DNA from: an uncultured Collinsella sp.
Lineage (GTDB): Bacteria; Actinomycetota; Coriobacteriia; Coriobacteriales; Coriobacteriaceae
DNA length: 27,672 bases
Assembly: GCA_902388545.1 (NCBI GenBank)
Contig: CABMPS010000003.1
Coordinates: forward strand, 1 to 27,672
Direction of reading: 5' to 3'
Part shown: positions 23,631-27,672 of the stretch, piece after piece
Position numbering within the stretch: position 1 is the stretch's first letter
Layout: every line of letters begins with the position of its first letter
The notes under the pieces: generated by a model
What the model saw: only the letters and a program-made list of their open reading frames with translations
Databases searched by the model: none
What the model was told of the DNA's origin: nothing
Position numbers and translations under genes: made by a program

Positions 23631-24102
23631 TGCCGCGCGCGAGGACCGGGCGCAGTCTACGGTCGAGGCCGCTTTTTTGCTGCCGACGTTTCTGACACTC
23701 ATCCTTCTCGCGCTGCAACCGGTGTGCCTGCTCTATACGCGCGCGGTCATGGAGTCTGCCGCCGCCGAGACCGCGCGGCTCATGACCACGACGACGGCGG
23801 AGGACGACGATCTTAAGGAGTTCGCCCGCCGCCGACTTGCCGCAGTGCCCAACGTTTCGATCTTTCATGCCGGCGGGCCGTTGTCGTGGGATATCGAGCT
23901 TGGCCGGGCCGGTGCGGGTGGCGTCTCGTCCGTGTCCGTTTCCGGCGAGGTCAAGCCGTTGCCTGTGATCGGTGCGTTTGCGCAGGCTATGGGTGGTACC
24001 GCCGAGGGCGGCTACGTTGAGCTCAAGGTCGATGTCTCGTATCAATCGCGTCCCGAATGGCTGGAGGGAGATTATGATTCGTGGATTGCTGCATGGGATT
24101 AA
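23566..24102 (+). CDS. tadE: TadE-like pseudopilin (start codon unresolved)
   Basis: The mature part is clear: EDRAQSTVEAAFLLPTF then a membrane helix (LILLALQPVCLLY) and a ~110-residue extracytoplasmic domain, typical TadE. The start is odd. No ATG, GTG or TTG in this frame lies between the preceding stop (23630) and the TadE block. The nearest canonical codon is ATG 23566, which overlaps the previous gene by 65 nt, has no clear ribosome site, and would add an unusual Arg/Pro-rich leader. An ATT at 23626, overlapping the preceding stop, has TAAGGA 11 nt upstream and gives an N terminus that aligns well with the neighbouring pilins. I list the longest canonical option; the real start may be 23626. 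Confidence 0.8.
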   Translation: MALPRRRLSTPLRPLRTSRCIDAAREDRAQSTVEAAFLLPTFLTLILLALQPVCLLYTRAVMESAAAETARLMTTTTAEDDDLKEFARRRLAAVPNVSIFHAGGPLSWDIELGRAGAGGVSSVSVSGEVKPLPVIGAFAQAMGGTAEGGYVELKVDVSYQSRPEWLEGDYDSWIAAWD

Positions 24103-26227
24103 GCGTTTCTGGTCTAGACGCGTTTTGACGCACCGTCCGAGCTGCCATCGCAAGCGAGGCGGCTTTATGGGTCGAGCCGGTGTCGATCTGTTTATCGAAG
24201 ACGGCGCCTATACCACGCTTTCTTCTGCCGTGGTCATCCTAGTGGTGCTCACATTGTTGTTTTCGTCGACCGCGGCGATATGGAGCATGTCGCGTGCCGG
24301 GGATACCCAGGTGGCGGCTGATAGTGGCGCGCTGGCGGGTGCCAACGTAGTGTCGTCCTATCACACGGCTGCCACGGTGGTTGATGCGAGCATCTTGAGT
24401 CTGGGGCTGGCGGGGTTTGCCACGATCGGGACGGGCCTGGTCGCCATCCTCATCCCGGGTGCCGAGCCGGTTGCCGGCAATATGGTCGACACCGGGATTG
24501 AGATCATTAAAACGCGCAACAAGTTTGCCAAAAGCGCATCGGAAGGCTTACAGAAAATCGAGACGGCCCTGCCGTATCTGATCGCCGCGCGTGCCACGCA
24601 GGCGGTGTCGGTGCAGGATACCGATAGTGTGACCTATACCGGTACGGCGCTTGCCGTGCCCAGGACATCCGAGTCTGACTTCGCTGCGCTCAAAGGATCA
24701 GAGATCTCGACCGATACCATTAAAGACACATCAGATGATTTAGAGGGTGCGGCCGAGGAGCTGCGGAAGGCTTCTGAGGACACGGCGAAGGCTAAAGAGC
24801 GTGCTTGGCTGGCGGATTGTGGTGGGTCTGACAAGGGCTCGGTCGGCAGCTGTTCTTGCATGTGGGAGCGTGCGAAAAGCCTAACGGATCTCTCCGGTGT
24901 TCAAAATCCGCATTACTCATCGAGCGTTACGTGGGAGCCCCAGGTTGCCCTTGATCGCGCGAAGGACTACTACCATTGGCGTCTGACAAATGAGAAGCCC
25001 CACGGCTCGAGTGTCGAGATGAAGGCAGAGTCTGCGGCGCGTAAGGCGTTTTATACCTATGCGAGCGCGGAGGTCGATCGGGCACATATAACCGAGAACG
25101 GAGACAGGGTTTCCTCCTATATTCCGCTGCTGCCGCGCAACTCTGATGAGGTTCGGGCGACGGAGCTCTATACCGATGCGGTGTGGCCGACGAGCGTGAA
25201 CGATGACAAGGCGTATCTGCATTACGGGACGACCTGCCCTAACTATAAGAAAGGGACGCCGAGCGGATTTGCTTCGGTTGCCGATTACGATGGACAGGAT
25301 AAATGCAGCAAATGCCATTTTGGCGTTTCGTCGCTTGGTGCTGTTGCGGCGCCTTCAACCTCTATCGAAAACGGCTTCGAGTATCACTTTGACAAGTTTA
25401 AAGACGCCCTGGAAGGCTACGTCGAATGCCGCAACAAAGAGCTCGAGCTCGAACGTCAGACCGAAGACGAGACCGACCGTGCGAGCAATGCGTTTGACCA
25501 GGCCATCAAAGCGCTTTCGGGCGAGCGTCCGCGTATCGCCCCACCTGGCCGCAACGGCGTAGTCGCCTTTGCAGTTTCGGGTGATATTGCCAGCCCCGAT
25601 CAACTTAACTCTTCGTTTAACACGGCGGTTGAGCTTGGCAGTCGCGGTGCCATCTCTGCCGCGGTGCTGGCGCCCGATGAGGCGACGGCGCAAAACAACG
25701 TGCTTTCGCGATTTTTCTCGACATTGAAGGAACGCTCGGGTGGCGTTGCCGGCGTACTCGACGGCGTCATGGATGTTTGGGGACGGCTGCTCGTAGGATA
25801 CGGTGATATCCAAGGTTCGGCCGACGAACTTATGGACGAGATGATTAAAGGCCTAGGAGGGGGCAGCGGCGCGTTGGGCTCCATCGCATCATGGCTCGGC
25901 GATACCGTTTCGGCGTCCGTGGCGGCGTTGGGTCTGGAACCGTGCGACTTGCGCCTGCGAAAGCCAGTGCTGACCGATTCCGCCAACGTCATTAAGAGCC
26001 CGGGGTCTGACATTGCCGGTCTCTCTCAAGCGCAAGACAAGCTGCGAAGTATTCCGTTGGGCGTGACCGATCCCAAGGCGCTTTGCGAGGCGTTGGAATA
26101 TCAAGTCGAACGCACCATCAGCGGTACGGTGCTCACACTTGCGGAGATTCCTCTGCCCGGCGGCGGCTCCATCCCGCTTACCGTCGATGTCGCCACGCTG
26201 GTTGGCGCTCTGGGCGGTGGGTCGTAA
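24074..26227 (+). CDS. tadG: Large TadG-like pilus-locus protein
   Basis: 717 residues. A basic N terminus precedes one membrane helix (about 47-72) and the TadG hallmark AGDTQVAADSGALAGAN just after it; the rest is predicted extracytoplasmic. Helical, charged middle regions (about 200-240 and 430-470, possible coiled coils) flank a Cys-containing part with C249, C260, C262, C388 and C411-S-K-C414-H415. The last ~200 residues are Gly/Ser/Ala-rich with amphipathic stretches. ATG 24074 has GGAGGGAG at 24063-24070; it overlaps tadE by 29 nt. Length far exceeds ordinary TadG, so a coriobacterial surface-domain variant is likely. The exact function is not known. Confidence 0.8.
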   Translation: MIRGLLHGIKRFWSRRVLTHRPSCHRKRGGFMGRAGVDLFIEDGAYTTLSSAVVILVVLTLLFSSTAAIWSMSRAGDTQVAADSGALAGANVVSSYHTAATVVDASILSLGLAGFATIGTGLVAILIPGAEPVAGNMVDTGIEIIKTRNKFAKSASEGLQKIETALPYLIAARATQAVSVQDTDSVTYTGTALAVPRTSESDFAALKGSEISTDTIKDTSDDLEGAAEELRKASEDTAKAKERAWLADCGGSDKGSVGSCSCMWERAKSLTDLSGVQNPHYSSSVTWEPQVALDRAKDYYHWRLTNEKPHGSSVEMKAESAARKAFYTYASAEVDRAHITENGDRVSSYIPLLPRNSDEVRATELYTDAVWPTSVNDDKAYLHYGTTCPNYKKGTPSGFASVADYDGQDKCSKCHFGVSSLGAVAAPSTSIENGFEYHFDKFKDALEGYVECRNKELELERQTEDETDRASNAFDQAIKALSGERPRIAPPGRNGVVAFAVSGDIASPDQLNSSFNTAVELGSRGAISAAVLAPDEATAQNNVLSRFFSTLKERSGGVAGVLDGVMDVWGRLLVGYGDIQGSADELMDEMIKGLGGGSGALGSIASWLGDTVSASVAALGLEPCDLRLRKPVLTDSANVIKSPGSDIAGLSQAQDKLRSIPLGVTDPKALCEALEYQVERTISGTVLTLAEIPLPGGGSIPLTVDVATLVGALGGGS

Positions 26228-26703
26228 TGAGTATCCGCATGCGTCTGCGCGAGGAGCGCGCCCAAGCGACGGTGGAGATGGCAGTGGTTACGCCCGTTTT
26301 GCTGGTGCTGGCACTCATCGTATACAACGTCATGATCTTTGCCAGCGCTGTCGCGCGCTTCGACCGCGTGGTGCCCGACATCGTGTTGGCGCACGCCGTG
26401 GCGTCGGAGGGGGAGGGCGACGAAAGCTCTGCCGATGCCTCGGCGACGGTTCAGACTCAAATTCTGAATGCCATGAAAGGCTATGACTTGCAGATCGAAG
26501 TGTCGAGCGAGCAAGGCGCGGAGGCATCGGATGGTGGCCTGCTCTCCCTATCCGGTACGTTTAGGACCTACACCTGCACCATGCACTATGAGCCGTGGCC
26601 GACTTCTCTCAGCATCGCTGGCGTTCCGCTGGGGGCGCCGACAACGTTGTCGCACGAGCGCGCGGTGACGGTCGATCCATGGCGCCCGGGGGTGGTCATG
26701 TGA
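26227..26703 (+). CDS. Second TadE/TadF-like pseudopilin
   Basis: 158 residues: MSIRMRLREERAQATVEMAV followed by a hydrophobic helix (about 20-40, VLLVLALIVYNVMIF) and a ~115-residue extracytoplasmic domain. The A-Q-A-T-V-E-M block is the TadE/F signature. ATG 26227 overlaps the TadG-like stop by one base (TAATG), so translation is coupled. It probably pairs with the upstream TadE-like protein as a minor pseudopilin, in the way TadE and TadF do in other Tad loci. Confidence 0.85.
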   Translation: MSIRMRLREERAQATVEMAVVTPVLLVLALIVYNVMIFASAVARFDRVVPDIVLAHAVASEGEGDESSADASATVQTQILNAMKGYDLQIEVSSEQGAEASDGGLLSLSGTFRTYTCTMHYEPWPTSLSIAGVPLGAPTTLSHERAVTVDPWRPGVVM

Positions 26704-27059
26704 CCGCGGTCTCGTCCTACATCGCCTACGCGCGGGCACTCAACAGGCTGGGTTGGACGCCGGCCGAGTTTGCGGTGGCGGAGTCGTTTGTCGTGCGCCT
26801 GCGCGGCATGCTGGGACGGTGTCCGGTTGCCGCCAACGGCCTGCCGCTCGTCATGGCGTTTCCACGCTGCTCTTCGGTCCACACGTGTTTTATGGCCTAT
26901 CCCATCGACATCGCCTTTATCGATGCACGTGGCTATGTCCTCGTATGCTACGAAAACGTACGTCCCTGGCGTATGTGCTCCTGCCCCGGCGCCTGGGCCG
27001 TACTAGAGCGTCCTTCAATCATTGTTTCGACCCCTGCTCTCCAACGCGTGCCGGCTTAA
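26700..27059 (+). CDS. DUF192 family protein
   Basis: 119 residues. The DUF192 (PF02643) pattern is clear: RLRGMLGR, PLVMAFPRCSSVHTCFM, YPIDIAFIDARGYVL, and NVRPWRMCSCPGAWAVLE. The biochemical role of the family is not established. No signal peptide is seen, whereas many DUF192 proteins are secreted. GTG 26700 overlaps the previous stop (GTGA) and has GGGGGTGG upstream; the longer frame to 26595 lies inside the neighbour. It is the last gene of the Tad operon, and coupling suggests a role in pilus assembly or regulation, but that is inference. No clear terminator follows. Confidence 0.88.
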   Translation: MTAVSSYIAYARALNRLGWTPAEFAVAESFVVRLRGMLGRCPVAANGLPLVMAFPRCSSVHTCFMAYPIDIAFIDARGYVLVCYENVRPWRMCSCPGAWAVLERPSIIVSTPALQRVPA

Positions 27060-27077
27060 GAATTGGCGACAGCGGAC

Positions 27078-27092
27078 TTTCGTCATACGAAA
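27078..27092 (+). promoter_or_regulatory. Operator-like palindrome before the toxin fragment/RHH pair
   Basis: TTTCGT-CAT-ACGAAA, a perfect 6-bp inverted repeat, 6 nt before a candidate -10 (TAAGAT, 27098-27103). The position fits autoregulation by the ribbon-helix-helix protein encoded downstream. Confidence 0.5.
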
Positions 27093-27117
27093 TTGGGTAA
27101 GATGGAGGAGAAGATGC

Positions 27118-27198
27118 ATGGATGTTGAGATCCATCCCAACGCTAAAAAGCACCTGACGGAAGGGGTCGATGATGGGCAAGACGTATACGGCCGCTAA
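27118..27198 (+). pseudogene. Truncated toxin-gene fragment (26 codons)
   Basis: ATG 27118 has an excellent GGAGGAG site (27104-27110) and reads MDVEIHPNAKKHLTEGV, then runs out in the start region of the next gene and stops at 27196-27198. The first ~15 residues resemble the N termini of small toxin-like proteins that I recall being encoded just 5' of ribbon-helix-helix genes of this kind; such proteins are normally about 90 residues. The remainder appears deleted up to the ribosome site of the antitoxin gene. It could instead be a genuine leader peptide. The toxin family is from memory and unchecked. Confidence 0.5.
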
Positions 27199-27457
27199 TG
27201 GTCAGGTTGTAACGGATGAAATGATTGACGCGTGGTGCGAGTCGTACGAGCGCGGAGAGTTTCCGGATGGCGAACACACCGTTGGTGGGATCGTGCATGG
27301 ACGGCCCCCACTCTCAGGTGAGGGGACGGCAACGCTGTCGGTCAAGATTCCTCTGGGAATGAAGGAGGCCATTCGTCGACGGGCGGCTGCCGAGGGGATG
27401 ACTCCAAGTGAGTTTGCCCGTGCGGCTCTGAGCGAAAAACTTCTTGCTGCCGGCTGA
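27173..27457 (+). CDS. Ribbon-helix-helix antitoxin-like protein
   Basis: 94 residues. The C-terminal half has the RHH pattern: a beta strand TATLSVKIPLG, helix MKEAIRRRAAAEG, turn, and helix TPSEFARAALSEKLLAAG. The N-terminal half (YTAANGQVVTDEMIDAWCESYERGEFPDGEH) is acidic and looks like the toxin-binding or family-specific part. The start ATG 27173 follows GGAAGGGG at 27159-27166; ATG 27170 is one codon longer. It overlaps the upstream fragment. Likely DNA-binding antitoxin and autorepressor; its toxin seems truncated, so it may be an orphan. Confidence 0.82.
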   Translation: MGKTYTAANGQVVTDEMIDAWCESYERGEFPDGEHTVGGIVHGRPPLSGEGTATLSVKIPLGMKEAIRRRAAAEGMTPSEFARAALSEKLLAAG

Positions 27458-27481
27458 TGCCTCTGACGTGCCGATTTAAAG

Positions 27482-27522
27482 AACCGAGGCTGTGCTCAAA
27501 AACTTTTTTAAAATTCTCGGTT
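27482..27522 (+). repeat. Inverted repeat between the RHH gene and tRNA-Phe
   Basis: AACCGAG (27482-27488) and CTCGGTT (27516-27522) enclose an AT-rich centre that itself pairs (AAAAA with TTTTTT). The right arm overlaps the -35 of the tRNA promoter. It may be a terminator for the RHH gene, but there is no T run after the stem. Confidence 0.4.
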
Positions 27523-27548
27523 GACCGGAACGCGTCCTTGGTTATACT
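27521..27548 (+). promoter_or_regulatory. tRNA-Phe promoter
   Basis: TTGACC (27521-27526), 16 bp, TATACT (27543-27548), about 33 nt before the mature 5' end. A good housekeeping-type match. Confidence 0.8.
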
Positions 27549-27580
27549 AATCAAGCCTTGAAACAAGGCACACCTCAAAT

Positions 27581-27653
<73 letters not shown>

Positions 27654-27672
27654 CCTTGAATTGACTAGGACC

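Noticed and set aside
23630..23695. ATG at 23630 overlapping the preceding stop (TGATG), with a T6 run downstream that could allow a -1 slip into the TadE frame.
   Set aside because: The conserved A-Q-S-T-V-E-A-A block upstream of the T run is encoded in the TadE frame, so initiation in the other frame would lose it.

Overview
The window is a high-GC, densely packed bacterial segment that looks like Coriobacteriia (Actinomycetota), most likely a Collinsella-type gut anaerobe. The pointers are the GC-rich codon use, a T-box-controlled pheST operon, a monoderm Tad pilus operon with no outer-membrane secretin, and the fused CbiM-type ECF metal transporter. The genus call is inference from family resemblance, not a database result.

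Layout: (1) 60-1634 (-) M32 metallocarboxypeptidase. (2) 1771-5829 (+) T-box leader with a UUC specifier, then pheS and pheT, separated by a long imperfect palindrome. (3) 6078-8791 (+) three-gene ECF cobalt/nickel importer (CbiM with fused N-like tail, CbiQ, CbiO) behind a terminator, a promoter and a 28-bp palindrome. (4) 8872-9720 (+) Zn-dependent phospholipase C-like protein, convergent with 9717-10790 (-), a PD-(D/E)XK endonuclease-like (DUF559/VSR-like) protein. (5) A repeat-rich spacer, then pyk (pyruvate kinase, -). (6) 13115-15796 (+) SERCA-type Ca2+ P-type ATPase, preceded by a leader RNA that can be drawn as two consecutive loop-to-downstream pseudoknots, the second burying the Shine-Dalgarno sequence. 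(7) A large GC palindrome and a terminator, then rsgA. (8) 17472-27059 (+) a tight, mostly overlapping operon for a Tad/Flp pilus: cpaB, tadZ, tadA, tadB, tadC, flp, an unknown membrane protein, a second pilin-like gene, a TadE-like gene, a large TadG-like protein, a second TadE/F-like gene and a DUF192 gene. No prepilin peptidase lies in the window. (9) 27118-27457 a 26-codon fragment that looks like the start of a toxin gene, followed by an intact ribbon-helix-helix antitoxin-like gene. (10) 27581-27653 a tRNA-Phe(GAA) gene with an unusual acceptor end.

The best candidate for something undescribed is the double-pseudoknot leader of the Ca2+ ATPase (13011-13107). Next come the mismatch between the T-box discriminator-pairing base and the local tRNA-Phe gene, the non-canonical (ATT?) start of the TadE-like gene, several intergenic inverted repeats that look like dispersed elements, and the truncated toxin beside an intact antitoxin. 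All base pairing was read by eye; no folding or database search was run.
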